Positions 14,890-24,302 are shown, counted from the stretch's first letter. The stretch is 35,383 nucleotides of DNA from [Clostridium] clostridioforme AGR2157 (GCF_000424325.1 NZ_AUJR01000048.1:1-35383), one strand, 5' to 3'. Numbers and translations: made by a program. The notes: a model not told the origin generated them from the letters alone.

Positions 14890-15734
14890 ACCAGATTGAC
14901 ATAAAGGGGCTGCATTTTTCATATTCGGAAAAGGAAGAAATCTTAAAAGGAATCAATCTTGTTATTGACGAGCGCTCTACTGCCATCATCGGGCAGAATG
15001 GGGCAGGAAAGACTACCTTTGTTAAACTGTTAAAGGGACTTTTGCGGCCTACACAGGGGAACATTCTGTTTAATGGCCAGGACCTGTCGGATTTTACGGC
15101 AGCTCAGTTGGCAAAGGACATTGGACTGGTGTTTCAGAATCCCAATGACCAGATATTTAAGAATACGGTAATAGATGAGGTGATGTTCGGGCCCCTGCAG
15201 ATTGGCATGGACAGACAGGTCGCAGAAGTATCAGCCCAAAAGGCATTAGCCATGGTGGGACTGGAGGGAACCGAAAAGGTAAATCCCTATGACCTGGGAC
15301 TTTCCGACAGAAAAATGGTATCCATTGCAGCAATTATAGCCATGGACACGGATGTAGTCATATTTGATGAACCGACTATTGCCCAGGATTATATGGGCAA
15401 GGAGAGGATTAAGGCCATTATGAAGGCGCTTAACAGGGAACACAAAATTGTTATTTCCATTCTCCATGATATGGATTTTGTGGCGGAAACGTTTGAGCGG
15501 GCTATTGTATTTGCAAAGGGGAATGTACTTCTGGACGGGGATACCAGGGCTGTATTTGGACAGAAGGATATGCTGGAGCAGGCATATCTGGAGCAGCCCG
15601 GAGCCACCAGATTGTGCCATGAACTGGGATACAGCGAGGTTTTTTTGTCCCCTGAGGAATTTATAAATTTCAAGATAAAGCAACCGTTATCAGGAGGCAG
15701 ACGGGCGGATCGGCCGCCGTACCAACGGTTATAA
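14886..15734 (+). CDS. ecfA2: ECF transporter ATPase A' with a degenerate signature motif
   Basis: The 282-residue ABC ATPase has Walker A GQNGAGKT (36-43), Q-loop VFQNPNDQ, Walker B IFDEPT with Asp161-Glu162, and switch His in LHDMDF. The ABC signature, where LSGGQ is expected, reads LSDRK (139-143), so both glycines are gone. In the A/A' heterodimer this motif faces the ATP held by the partner, so one of the two composite sites is probably non-canonical. Start and upstream stop overlap as ATGA. The C-terminal 20 residues (GGRRADRPPYQRL end) are atypical. After the stop the same frame stays open for a further 44 codons, which could reflect an older, longer C-terminus. Confidence 0.88.
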   Translation: MNQIDIKGLHFSYSEKEEILKGINLVIDERSTAIIGQNGAGKTTFVKLLKGLLRPTQGNILFNGQDLSDFTAAQLAKDIGLVFQNPNDQIFKNTVIDEVMFGPLQIGMDRQVAEVSAQKALAMVGLEGTEKVNPYDLGLSDRKMVSIAAIIAMDTDVVIFDEPTIAQDYMGKERIKAIMKALNREHKIVISILHDMDFVAETFERAIVFAKGNVLLDGDTRAVFGQKDMLEQAYLEQPGATRLCHELGYSEVFLSPEEFINFKIKQPLSGGRRADRPPYQRL

Positions 15735-15893
15735 GGCCCGGGCCGGGCACCGGGCTGTCTCAGCTATGAAATTGGCGAGGAGGAATCCGGTGTTGTGGCC
15801 TGGATTGAACGGTGGGAAAGCGAGGAAGGCCTTGAAATAGGGCGACCGCAATCCCACTGGCTTTAGCGCGCCCGCATCATTTTCGGAGCCCTT

Positions 15894-16112
15894 CTATAAA
15901 AACTGGTCGTTTTCAGAACGTTTATAGGATATGATGTCATTGATATCGCAGTCCAGGATGCGGCAGAGGTCATTGAGCGTGGTGGTGCTTAAGGGTTTGT
16001 TCTTCCGGAGCCTGTCTATGGTGGAGCTTGACAGGTTATGGTTATAAATCAAGGTGTAGGTGGATTCATCAGAATTCTTGAGCGTGTTCCAAAAAGGTTC
16101 ATATGTAATCAC
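15894..16112 (-). CDS. Small Cro/CI-type helix-turn-helix regulator
   Basis: The 72-residue product (MITYEPFWNTLKNSDESTYT onward) is the minimal XRE-like class (HTH_26). The recognition segment is LSSSTIDRLRKNKPLSTTTL, followed by NDLCRILDCDINDIISY. It should bind DNA as a dimer; targets are unknown. The start is GTG at 16110-16112, with AGAGG 7 nt upstream on the minus strand. The gene stands alone in a gene-poor stretch and is transcribed toward the ECF operon end. Confidence 0.85.
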   Translation of the reverse strand: MITYEPFWNTLKNSDESTYTLIYNHNLSSSTIDRLRKNKPLSTTTLNDLCRILDCDINDIISYKRSENDQFL

Positions 16113-16431
16113 GGTGTATCCTCTTTTCTTACGTGTATATTATGTAAATAGAAAAATAAGGCAATTTTAGTTTACCTAAAAAAATGGTTCATTTCTCGGA
16201 TATGCAGAATTTGCCTACAAAAAAGGTGAAAAATACCATGTTAGCCGTAAGGGAAGAGGGATGGACGTATGTCAGGCGGACAGAATCCATTGCCCCATTG
16301 CCCTTCATTTTCCTTAAAATCTATTTAATAAACGCTGGAATCCGGTTATTTCCCCCTCTTGGAAAAAAATTCTAAGGAAGGAAAGAACAAGCTTTTATGA
16401 AAAATATAGGACAGTATAAGAGGAAAAGGAC

Positions 16432-16459
16432 TTGCTTTTTTCCTGAAAGTTTGTATAAT
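16432..16459 (+). promoter_or_regulatory. Promoter of the broken secreted-protein gene
   Basis: TTGCTT (16432-16437) and TATAAT (16454-16459) are 16 nt apart, about 70 nt before the next start codon. The 16113-16431 stretch before it is AT-rich and holds no gene I can support. Confidence 0.6.
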
Positions 16460-16529
16460 GGGATAACGGAGTGAAACTAAGCATGTAATTTTCAGTTATC
16501 AGGCTTATGAATCCAGGAGGCAGAGTAAA

Positions 16530-16891
16530 ATGAAGGTCAGGAAGGTACTGGGCGGCTTTGCATGGGCCATGCTTGCGGCGACGCTGATTTTGGTGAATGC
16601 AATGGCGGCTAACGGGGATGATTTGTTTTACCAGACAGAGAATTCCAATGTTTCAGCGGTGGTACAGTATCAGCGATGATTCAGCAACGACGCAGAATTT
16701 TTTGGATTTCAGCAGTTATTACGAGGAGAGACCGGCACGGATGCTGGTCTTTTTTAATGCAGTGAAACCCGGGATGAAAAGCAGGCACCATTGTTTTTAA
16801 CAAAACAGCCGGATGCTGACAGCAAGTTTTGCAATGTATTGAACAAAAAGGGATATGGATTATTCGCCCGCCGGGTGGTAATATTAAATCA
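16530..16891 (+). pseudogene. Secreted protein gene broken by two frameshifts
   Basis: AGGAGG at 16515-16520 and ATG at 16530 open a frame with a clear signal peptide (MKVRKVLGGFAWAMLAATLI, then cleavage near NAMAA). It stops after 49 codons at 16677-16679. A second frame carries on with protein-like sequence (SISDDSATTQNFLDFSSYYE, ERPARMLVFFNAVKPG). A third then continues with DEKQAPLFLTKQPDADSKFC and NVLNKKGYGLFARRVVIL. The three parts join end to end, so the simplest reading is one small exported protein of about 120 residues that has suffered two indels, or two sequencing errors. The family is not recognised. A free 49-residue secreted peptide is the alternative. Confidence 0.5.
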
Positions 16892-16921
16892 TGAAATCAA
16901 CGAACACAGGAGGGAATGGTT

Positions 16922-18541
16922 ATGCATTTATTAGACAGTGAACTGAGGAATAAGGAAGAGTGGGAAGCAGCAGGAATAGAACTTCCAAAATTTGACAGGG
17001 AAGCCATGAAGGCAGCTACCAGGGAATGCCCGCAGTGGGTGCATTTCGGTGCAGGCAATATCTTCCGCGCATTTCCGGCAGCGCGTCAGCAGAAGCTGCT
17101 GAACGATGGTGTGGAAAAAACCGGCATCATTGTTGCAGAAGGTTATGACTATGAAATCATTAAGAAGGCATACAGGCCTCAGGATGACTTAAGCCTCCTG
17201 GTTACACTGAAAGCCAATGGCACCATTGAGAAGACCGTGATTGGAAGCCTTGCGGAATCCCTGACAGTGGACCGTCAGGATGAGGCTGACTGGAACCGCC
17301 TAAAGGATATTTTTGCCAGCAGTACCCTGCAGATGGTCAGCTTTACCATCACGGAAAAAGGCTACAGCATCACTTCAGCAGACGGTTCCTTCCGTTCAGA
17401 CGTAGCGGCTGATTTTGAGGCTGGCCCGGAGCAGGCGGACAGCTATATCGGCAAGCTGGCAGCCCTGTGCTACTGGAGATATACCCATGGGGCAGCTCCT
17501 CTGGCACTGGTAAGCATGGATAACTGTTCCCACAACGGCGATAAGCTGTATGCGGCTGTGGATGCCTATGCAAAGGCATGGACGGAGAACGGCAGGGCTG
17601 TTAAGGGATTCCTGGAGTACATTGAGAATCCGGCCAAGGTTTCCTTCCCATGGAGCATGATTGATAAAATTACCCCACGTCCGGATGACAGCGTAAAGAA
17701 AATGCTGGAGGAGTCTGGCTTCACGGATACAGAGAGCATTGTCACCAGCAAGAACACATATGTGGCTCCTTTTGTAAATGCAGAGGAGGCCGAATATCTG
17801 GTTATTGAGGATGCATTCCCCAACGGACGCCCCCAGCTTGAAAAGGCAGGCGTTATGTTCACTACCAGGGATACGGTTGAAAAGGTGGAGCGCATGAAGG
17901 TGTGCACCTGCCTGAATCCTCTTCACACTACCCTGGCTGTATATGGCTGCCTTCTGGGCTACACCAAAATCAGCGAGGAGATGAAGGATGCAGACCTGGT
18001 GAAGCTGGTGGAAATCATTGGATACAAGGAAGGTCTTCCTGTGGTTACGAATCCGGGTATCCTTTCTCCTGAGAAGTTTATTGACGAAGTTTTACAGATT
18101 CGGGTTCCAAACCCATTCATGCCTGATACGCCTCAGAGAATCGCCTGCGATACCTCCCAGAAGCTGTCTATCCGTTTCGGAGAGACCATCAAGGAGTATA
18201 TGGCAAGACCTGAGCTGGATGTGAAGTCCCTTAAGTTCATACCTATGGTTCAGGCAGGATGGTGCCGTTACCTGTTAGGTGTAGACGATGAGGGCAATAC
18301 CTTTACCGTGAGCCCGGACCCAATGTATGAGGGACTGGCTGAGAAGCTGCAGGGCGTGAAGGTAGGAGAGCCATGCAATGTACACGAAGTGCTCCAGCCA
18401 ATTTTAAGCGATGCCAAGATATTCGGAGTGGACCTGTATGAGGCAGGGCTGGGCGAATATGTGGAGAGCATTTTCGCGGAGTTGATAGCAGGCAAGGGGG
18501 CTGTAAGGGCTGCCCTTCAGAAACACCTGGCAGAGGCATAA
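16922..18541 (+). CDS. Mannitol dehydrogenase-family oxidoreductase (fructuronate reductase type)
   Basis: The 539-residue product belongs to the long-chain polyol dehydrogenase family. It has an N-terminal dinucleotide fold with VHFGAGNIFRAF, a SMDNCSHNGDKL segment and FPWSMIDKITPRPDD. The C-terminal substrate domain carries the lysine and Asn/His of the conserved active site in KVCTCLNPLHTTLAVYG. Its length and pattern are closest to D-mannonate oxidoreductase (UxuB), which reduces fructuronate to mannonate with NADH during glucuronate use. No other hexuronate genes are nearby, so the substrate is uncertain. The ATG at 16922 is favoured: AGGAGG at 16908-16913 lies 8 nt away, while the ATG at 16916 is only 2 nt away. 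A strong terminator follows. Confidence 0.8.
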   Translation: MHLLDSELRNKEEWEAAGIELPKFDREAMKAATRECPQWVHFGAGNIFRAFPAARQQKLLNDGVEKTGIIVAEGYDYEIIKKAYRPQDDLSLLVTLKANGTIEKTVIGSLAESLTVDRQDEADWNRLKDIFASSTLQMVSFTITEKGYSITSADGSFRSDVAADFEAGPEQADSYIGKLAALCYWRYTHGAAPLALVSMDNCSHNGDKLYAAVDAYAKAWTENGRAVKGFLEYIENPAKVSFPWSMIDKITPRPDDSVKKMLEESGFTDTESIVTSKNTYVAPFVNAEEAEYLVIEDAFPNGRPQLEKAGVMFTTRDTVEKVERMKVCTCLNPLHTTLAVYGCLLGYTKISEEMKDADLVKLVEIIGYKEGLPVVTNPGILSPEKFIDEVLQIRVPNPFMPDTPQRIACDTSQKLSIRFGETIKEYMARPELDVKSLKFIPMVQAGWCRYLLGVDDEGNTFTVSPDPMYEGLAEKLQGVKVGEPCNVHEVLQPILSDAKIFGVDLYEAGLGEYVESIFAELIAGKGAVRAALQKHLAEA

Positions 18542-18591
18542 ACCCATTTGATTCATAAAATATGGGTTCCGGCCCCAGGCCGGCCCGGCGC

Positions 18592-18631
18592 ACGCCCGGA
18601 CAATGGCATACAGCCGCTGTCCGGGCGTTTT
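18592..18631 (+). terminator. Terminator of the polyol dehydrogenase gene
   Basis: ACGCCCGGACA (18592-18602) and TGTCCGGGCGT (18618-18628) pair perfectly over 11 bp with a 15-nt loop, followed by TTTTC. The remainder of this 326-nt gap is AT-rich. It contains a 7-bp inverted repeat, TGGAAAT with ATTTCCA, at 18813-18830, shortly before the lipoprotein gene. Confidence 0.85.
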
Positions 18632-18867
18632 CTGCTGTTGATGGGAGACGTAGATATTTACAAAATGTGGGAGAAATTAATGAAATTGTAACAAAAAAGT
18701 TATATTTTATATACAAAACAGGGAGAATATGGTATTATAGTGGGAACGAACGGATGTTTATGTCTGATTCACTGAACTTACAGGCATTTGCCTTTTTAAT
18801 ATAGATTAAGAATGGAAATGGGAATTTCCAGGAATCATAATATTATTGGGAAAGACAGAGGTTACGT

Positions 18868-20250
18868 ATGAAAAGGTGGATAGCAGCAGGCATATTAATC
18901 CTTGCATTGACAGGATGTTCCCGGTATGAACCGACAAAGGAGATGACCAGGTCCCAGGAGGAGGCCATGCAGTCTGAGGCAGCAGAGGCGCAGACCGGGC
19001 AGGAGACCCAGGAGGCAGAGGCGGCTGATTCGGAGGTCATTACCATTTCCTCATATCCGCCCAGGAACCCGGTGAAGGTAAAGGGCATCTATGTGTCCGC
19101 CTATGTGGCCGGTACCGGCTGTATGATGGATAAAATCATTGAGGAGATTGACAGGACGGAGCTCAATGCAGTGGTCATTGATGTAAAGGACGACCAGGGA
19201 AGGATTACCTATGCCATGGATTCCCCTACTGTGAATGAGATAGGGGCCTGCCAGGTTTTTATCCAGGACATGCCGGCGCTTATGGCAAAGCTTAAGGAGC
19301 ATGGAATCTATACTATAGCCAGGGTGGTGGCCTTCAGGGACCCTTATCTTGCGGAACAGAAGCCGCAGTGGAGCCTTCACGTGGCGGATGACAAGATTTA
19401 CCGGGATAATAAGGGCCTTGCATGGGTAAATCCCTATAAGAAGGAAGTCTGGGATTATCTGGTCGAGGTGGGGAAAAAGGCAGGCGAGGCGGGATTTGAC
19501 GAGATTCAGTTCGATTACATCCGGTTTGCCGTGGACAGGACCATGAATGACGTTGTCTTTGACGACGCAGATACCCAGGGGCATAATAAGACCCAGGCAA
19601 TTACGGAATTCATAAGCTATGCACATGATGAGCTGGCAAAGGAGGGACTCTTTGTGTCGGCTGACGTATTTGGCACCATCATGCGCAGCGAGGAGGATGC
19701 GGCTGCCGTAGGCCAGGAATACGAGGACATGGCGGAGCAGCTGGATTATATATGTCCTATGATTTATCCATCCCACTATGGGCCGGGAAATTTTGGAATA
19801 GAGTATCCAGATACCCAGCCTTATGATACAATATTAAATGCATTGAATGGTTCCAGGGAGCTTCTGGCCGCTTCCGCAAAGGATGACACGCCTCAGGCAG
19901 TGGTAAGGCCATGGCTTCAGGACTTTACGGCGTCCTATCTGGAACATTATATTAAATATGGCGATGAACAGGTGAGGCAGCAGATACAGGCTGTCTACGA
20001 TGCCGGCTATGACCAGTGGATTCTCTGGGATGCAGGGGTCAGCTATCACTACGGCGGGCTGCTGACTCCGGAGGAAGCAGCGGAAGAGGACGAGCGTATA
20101 GCCCAGTCCAGGGCAGCGTCGGAGACGGAGGGGGCCCCGGCGGAGAACGTCCCGTCAGAGAATGTCCCAGTGGAGAATGCCCCTGCGGACAACATCCCGG
20201 CGGAGAACGTCCCGTCAGAGAATGTCCCGCCGGCAAGCGGCGCCCGGTAA
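18868..20250 (+). CDS. Lipoprotein with a DUF4015-type putative glycoside hydrolase domain
   Basis: The 460-residue product starts with a lipoprotein signal peptide; the lipobox LTGC places the lipidated Cys at residue 17. An acidic linker follows (about 18-60). Residues about 65-400 match the DUF4015 TIM-barrel: VKGIYVSAYVAG, LNAVVIDVKDDQGRITY, YTIARVVAFRDP, FDEIQFDYIRFAVD, DYICPMIYPSHYG and QWILWDAGVSYH. The conserved Asp and Glu on these strands resemble a glycosidase active site, but the substrate is unknown; a surface-polysaccharide role is plausible. The C-terminal tail is a repeat of five residues (ENVPS type). A weak AGAGG precedes the ATG. uvrC follows after 58 nt. Confidence 0.85.
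   Translation: MKRWIAAGILILALTGCSRYEPTKEMTRSQEEAMQSEAAEAQTGQETQEAEAADSEVITISSYPPRNPVKVKGIYVSAYVAGTGCMMDKIIEEIDRTELNAVVIDVKDDQGRITYAMDSPTVNEIGACQVFIQDMPALMAKLKEHGIYTIARVVAFRDPYLAEQKPQWSLHVADDKIYRDNKGLAWVNPYKKEVWDYLVEVGKKAGEAGFDEIQFDYIRFAVDRTMNDVVFDDADTQGHNKTQAITEFISYAHDELAKEGLFVSADVFGTIMRSEEDAAAVGQEYEDMAEQLDYICPMIYPSHYGPGNFGIEYPDTQPYDTILNALNGSRELLAASAKDDTPQAVVRPWLQDFTASYLEHYIKYGDEQVRQQIQAVYDAGYDQWILWDAGVSYHYGGLLTPEEAAEEDERIAQSRAASETEGAPAENVPSENVPVENAPADNIPAENVPSENVPPASGAR
20143..20232 (+). repeat. Six 15-bp tandem repeats coding for a Glu-Asn-Val-Pro tail
   Basis: Six consecutive 15-bp units encode ENVPS, ENVPV, ENAPA, DNIPA, ENVPS and ENVPP. Units 1-2 and 5-6 are almost identical at the DNA level, including a stretch over 30 bp repeated 60 bp apart, suggesting duplication by slippage. 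The tail lies at the extreme C-terminus of the surface lipoprotein. Confidence 0.9.
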
Positions 20251-20308
20251 AGCGGCATACCGGAAAGCGGCGGAACATAAAGCCATATGAAAGGGATGGT
20301 GACAGTTA

Positions 20309-22285
20309 TTGTTTGATTTAGAGGAAGAACTGAAGAAACTCCCGGCCAGCCCGGGAGTTTATCTTATGCATAATGACAGGGATGAGATTATATACGTGGG
20401 CAAGGCCATCAGTCTTAAGAACCGGGTCAGGCAGTATTTTCAGAGCAGCAGGAATAAGACGGCCAAAATTGAACAGATGGTGTCCCACATTGCGTGGTTT
20501 GAATATATCCTGACGGATTCCGAGCTGGAAGCCCTGGTGCTGGAGTGCAACCTGATTAAGGAGCACAGGCCGCGGTACAACACCATGTTAAAGGATGACA
20601 AAAGCTATCCCTATATCAAGGCAACCATGGGGGAGGATTTTCCACGCCTTCTGTTTGCCAGGGACATGAAGAAGGACGGCAGGAGCCGTTACTTTGGTCC
20701 TTATACCAGCGCCGGGGCCGTGAAGGACACGCTGGATTTGATACACAAATTGTACCGCATCAGGACCTGCAGCCGGAACCTGCCAAAGGATACGGGAAAG
20801 GAGCGTCCGTGTCTCAATTATCACATCAAGCAGTGTGACGCCCCCTGCCAGGGATATATTTCCAGGGAGGAATATCAGTCCAACTTCAGCCAGGCCCTGG
20901 ACTTTTTGAACGGCAGATACGACCCTCTCATAAAGAGTCTCCAGGAAAAGATGCAGGCTGCCTCTGACAGCCTGGAGTTTGAGCGGGCCATTGAGTACCG
21001 GGAGCTGTTAAACAGCGTGAAGCAGGTGGCGCAGAAGCAGAAGATAACCAGCAGCGGCATGGAGGACCGGGATATCGTGGCCATGGCCAGGGATGAGAGG
21101 GACGCGGTGGTACAGGTGTTCTTCATCCGGGAGGGCAGGCTGATTGGCAGGGACCATTTCCATATATCGGCTGTCACGGCGGAAAACGAGGGCGAGATTC
21201 TGGACAGCTTTGTAAAGCAGTTCTATGCGGGCACTCCTTTTATTCCAAGGGAACTGTGGCTCCAGCATCCCCTGGGGGATGAGGAGGTCATCAGCCAGTG
21301 GCTGTCCGCCAAACGCGGGCAGAAGGTAAGGCTGGTGGTTCCGAAAAAGGGAGAGAAGGAACGTCTGGTGGAGCTGGCAGCCAGGAATGCCGCTCTGGTG
21401 CTGTCCCAGGATAAGGAGCGGATTAAAAAAGAGGAGCTTCGCACCATCGGGGCCATGAACCAGATTGGGGAGCTCATTGGCATTGGGGGAATCCGGCGCA
21501 TGGAGGCATACGATATCTCCAATACCAGCGGCGTGGAGTCCGTGGGTTCCATGGTGGTATATGAGGACGGCAGGCCCAAGCGCAGCGATTACAGGAAATT
21601 CCGCATCAAGACAGTCCAGGGCCCCAACGATTACGCGTCCATGAATGAGGTGCTGACACGCAGATTTTCCCACGGTATGAGGGAGACGGAGGAACTGAAG
21701 GAAAAGGGGGCTGACTTAAGCCTTGGCAGCTTTACCAGGTTCCCGGATTTAATCATGATGGATGGCGGCAGGGGCCAGGTGAACATAGCCCTGGAGGTCC
21801 TTGATAAGCTGGGACTTTCCATTCCTGTGTGCGGCATGGTGAAGGATGATAACCACAGAACCAGGGGACTCTACTATAATAATGTGGAGGTGCCCATTGA
21901 CCGTCACTCCGAAGGGTTCAGGCTTATCACCAGAATCCAGGACGAGGCCCACCGTTTTGCAATTGAATACCACAGGAGCCTGAGGGGAAAGGGCCAGGTG
22001 AAATCCATCCTGGACGACATTCAGGGTATCGGACCGGCCAGGCGCAAGGCCCTCATGCGCCATTTTAAGGATATAGAGGCAGTGAGAAGCGCTTCCGTGG
22101 AGGACCTGGAGCAGACGCCCCAGATGAACCGCAGGTCGGCTGAGTCCGTGTACCGCTTCTTCCATCCGGAGGCGGACGGCGCCCGGACCAGTGGGCAGGC
22201 CACTGCGCAGAACAATGAACAGCCCGGTACCCGGACAAGCCCGGAAAACGGGGCAGAAAAGGGTTTCCAGAATCTGGAAACCTGA
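20309..22285 (+). CDS. uvrC: Excinuclease ABC subunit C
   Basis: The 658-residue protein has the full UvrC layout. The GIY-YIG nuclease is at about 10-95 (SPGVYLM ... [18 protein letters not shown]), a Cys-containing segment is [13 protein letters not shown], and a UVR coiled coil is near 195-235. The RNase H-like second nuclease carries [13 protein letters not shown], and helix-hairpin-helix motifs close the protein ([20 protein letters not shown]). It makes both incisions around UvrB-bound lesions in nucleotide excision repair. The start is a TTG at 20309; the AAGGGATGG stretch upstream provides a ribosome site, and the nearby ATGs are out of frame. The C-terminal 40 residues are a low-complexity tail. 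Confidence 0.95.
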   Translation: MFDLEEELKKLPASPGVYLMHNDRDEIIYVGKAISLKNRVRQYFQSSRNKTAKIEQMVSHIAWFEYILTDSELEALVLECNLIKEHRPRYNTMLKDDKSYPYIKATMGEDFPRLLFARDMKKDGRSRYFGPYTSAGAVKDTLDLIHKLYRIRTCSRNLPKDTGKERPCLNYHIKQCDAPCQGYISREEYQSNFSQALDFLNGRYDPLIKSLQEKMQAASDSLEFERAIEYRELLNSVKQVAQKQKITSSGMEDRDIVAMARDERDAVVQVFFIREGRLIGRDHFHISAVTAENEGEILDSFVKQFYAGTPFIPRELWLQHPLGDEEVISQWLSAKRGQKVRLVVPKKGEKERLVELAARNAALVLSQDKERIKKEELRTIGAMNQIGELIGIGGIRRMEAYDISNTSGVESVGSMVVYEDGRPKRSDYRKFRIKTVQGPNDYASMNEVLTRRFSHGMRETEELKEKGADLSLGSFTRFPDLIMMDGGRGQVNIALEVLDKLGLSIPVCGMVKDDNHRTRGLYYNNVEVPIDRHSEGFRLITRIQDEAHRFAIEYHRSLRGKGQVKSILDDIQGIGPARRKALMRHFKDIEAVRSASVEDLEQTPQMNRRSAESVYRFFHPEADGARTSGQATAQNNEQPGTRTSPENGAEKGFQNLET

Positions 22286-22372
22286 CGATAAAAACACATG
22301 ACAACCGCATCAAATTATGATAGTATGATAGAAGTTAAACGAGAAGTAAAACCAGGTCAAGGGGGTATCATC

Positions 22373-23305
22373 ATGCATGGAGTAACCATATCGGAATTAA
22401 TTGAGAAAATGAAGCTTAAAAACACCACGCCGGAGATTGACACGGACAAGATTGTGCTGACCCATCCGGACGTGAACCGCCCGGCCCTGCAGCTCACGGG
22501 ATTTTTTGACCATTTTGACAGAGAGCGGGTTCAAATCATCGGATACGTGGAGCAGGCATATATTAATACCATGGACCAGGAGCAGAAGCGCCGGATGTAC
22601 GATAAGCTCACATCCAGCCAGATTCCCTGTCTGGTGTTCAGCCGCGACCAGGAGCCGGATGAGGACCTTTTGGAATTCTGTAATTACTATAGCGTTCCCT
22701 GCCTTGTGTCCGATAAGACCACCTCTGCCCTGATGGCAGAAATCATCCGCTGGCTCAACGTTAAGCTGGCTCCCTGTATCAGTATCCACGGCGTGCTGAT
22801 TGACGTATTCGGCGAGGGCGTCCTGATTATGGGCGAGAGCGGCATCGGCAAGAGCGAGGCTGCCCTGGAACTGATTAAGAGGGGACACCGTCTGGTGACG
22901 GATGACGTGGTGGAGATACGCCGGGTCAGCGATGACACTCTTATTGGAAGCGCCCCTGACATCACCAAACATTTTATCGAACTGCGCGGCATCGGCATCA
23001 TTGATGTGAAGACCCTGTTCGGTGTGGAGAGCGTTAAGGATACCCAGTCCATTGACATGGTCATCAAGCTGGAGGACTGGTGCAAGGATAAGGAATACGA
23101 CAGGCTGGGCCTGGAAGACCAGTACACGGAATTTTTGGGCAACCAGGTGGTCTGTCATACCATCCCCATCCGTCCGGGACGTAACCTGGCCATTATCGTG
23201 GAATCTGCGGCTGTCAACTACCGCCAGAAGAAGATGGGCTACAATGCAGCCCAGGAGTTGTACAACCGAGTACAGGCCAATCTTGGAAAGGGACAGGAAA
23301 AATAG
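22373..23305 (+). CDS. hprK: HPr kinase/phosphorylase
   Basis: The 310-residue protein has the N-terminal domain (1-130) and the kinase domain with His139 (SIHGVLID), Walker A GESGIGKS at 154-161 including Lys160, and the family signature IGSAPDITKHFIELRGIGII. It phosphorylates or dephosphorylates Ser46 of HPr and Crh in response to fructose-1,6-bisphosphate and phosphate, controlling CcpA-dependent catabolite repression. AAGGGGG lies 7 nt before the ATG at 22373; the longer frame from 22298 has no such site. It lies upstream of murB with a 49-nt gap. The Ser46-containing HPr-like protein at 26277 is its likely partner. Confidence 0.95.
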   Translation: MHGVTISELIEKMKLKNTTPEIDTDKIVLTHPDVNRPALQLTGFFDHFDRERVQIIGYVEQAYINTMDQEQKRRMYDKLTSSQIPCLVFSRDQEPDEDLLEFCNYYSVPCLVSDKTTSALMAEIIRWLNVKLAPCISIHGVLIDVFGEGVLIMGESGIGKSEAALELIKRGHRLVTDDVVEIRRVSDDTLIGSAPDITKHFIELRGIGIIDVKTLFGVESVKDTQSIDMVIKLEDWCKDKEYDRLGLEDQYTEFLGNQVVCHTIPIRPGRNLAIIVESAAVNYRQKKMGYNAAQELYNRVQANLGKGQEK

Positions 23306-23354
23306 TAACAGTTCAGAATGTTACGAACATTAAGTCTTAAGCGAGGAATGTATT

Positions 23355-24266
23355 TTGAATCTGGAACATATGTTGAAAGAGGTGCTTGTATCAGAAGGGG
23401 CAGTGTGCCGTTTCATGGAACCCATGAGCAGTCACACCACCTTCCGCATCGGGGGGCCGGCTGAAGCCTATGTGTGCCCCGGCAATGAAGAGGAGCTGGG
23501 AAAGGTTATCTGCCTGTGCAGAGAACACGATATTCCCTGGAGAGTGCTGGGAAATGGCAGCAATCTCCTTGTCAGCGACAGGGGAATCAAGGGAGTGGTC
23601 ATTGCTATGGAAGGAAACTGGTGCTATGCCGGGGCAGAGGGAAACGTTATACGTGCGGGGGCAGGTGAACTGCTGGCCCGTGTGGCCCGTGTGGCCCTGG
23701 ACCACTGTCTGACCGGTATGGAATTTGCCGCAGGCATACCCGGCAGCGTAGGCGGTGCCCTGGTGATGAACGCAGGGGCCTATGGCTCTGAGATAAAGAA
23801 TATCCTCAAATCAGCCAGGGTCATGACAAATGAGGGGGAGGTGCTGGAACTTTCCCTGGATGAACTGGAACTGGGATACCGCACCAGCTGTATCCCCGAC
23901 AGGGGATATACGGTGCTGGAGGCATCCTTTCAGCTGGAACCGGGGGACCGGGCAGCCATTGAGGCCCGGATGAAGGAACTGGCAGCCAGACGGAGGGAGA
24001 AACAGCCTCTGGAATATCCCAGCGCAGGCAGCACCTTCAAACGTCCTCAGGGATATTTTGCAGGTAAGCTCATAGAGGATGCCGGTCTCAGGGGATATGG
24101 CATGGGCGGTGCCAGGGTATCGGAGAAGCACTGCGGTTTTGTGATCAACGGCGGAAACGCCACTGCGTCCGATGTCATGGCCCTGTGCGGTCATATCAGA
24201 AAGACGGTGAGGGAACAGTCCGGCGTGGAGCTTGAGATGGAAGTGAAGCGCTGGGGCGAATTCTGA
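23355..24266 (+). CDS. murB: UDP-N-acetylenolpyruvoylglucosamine reductase
   Basis: The 303-residue product is a type II MurB. It has the FAD-binding segments TTFRIGGPAEAYV and GNGSNLLVSDRGIKGVVI, AGIPGSVGGALVMNAGAYG, then the active-site PSAGSTFKRP with proton-donor Ser226 and a C-terminal GFVINGGNATASDV. It reduces UDP-GlcNAc-enolpyruvate to UDP-MurNAc with NADPH in peptidoglycan synthesis. The start is TTG at 23355, preceded by a GAGGAA site. It is placed between hprK and rapZ in an order common in Clostridia. Confidence 0.95.
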   Translation: MNLEHMLKEVLVSEGAVCRFMEPMSSHTTFRIGGPAEAYVCPGNEEELGKVICLCREHDIPWRVLGNGSNLLVSDRGIKGVVIAMEGNWCYAGAEGNVIRAGAGELLARVARVALDHCLTGMEFAAGIPGSVGGALVMNAGAYGSEIKNILKSARVMTNEGEVLELSLDELELGYRTSCIPDRGYTVLEASFQLEPGDRAAIEARMKELAARRREKQPLEYPSAGSTFKRPQGYFAGKLIEDAGLRGYGMGGARVSEKHCGFVINGGNATASDVMALCGHIRKTVREQSGVELEMEVKRWGEF

Positions 24267-24302
24267 TTTGAAATGCTAATCTTACGTAACTGAGGTGGAT
24301 GG

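Noticed and set aside
16184-16375. Forward open frame of 63 codons
   Set aside because: No ribosome site, no recognisable sequence, and in an AT-rich gap where chance frames of this size are common.
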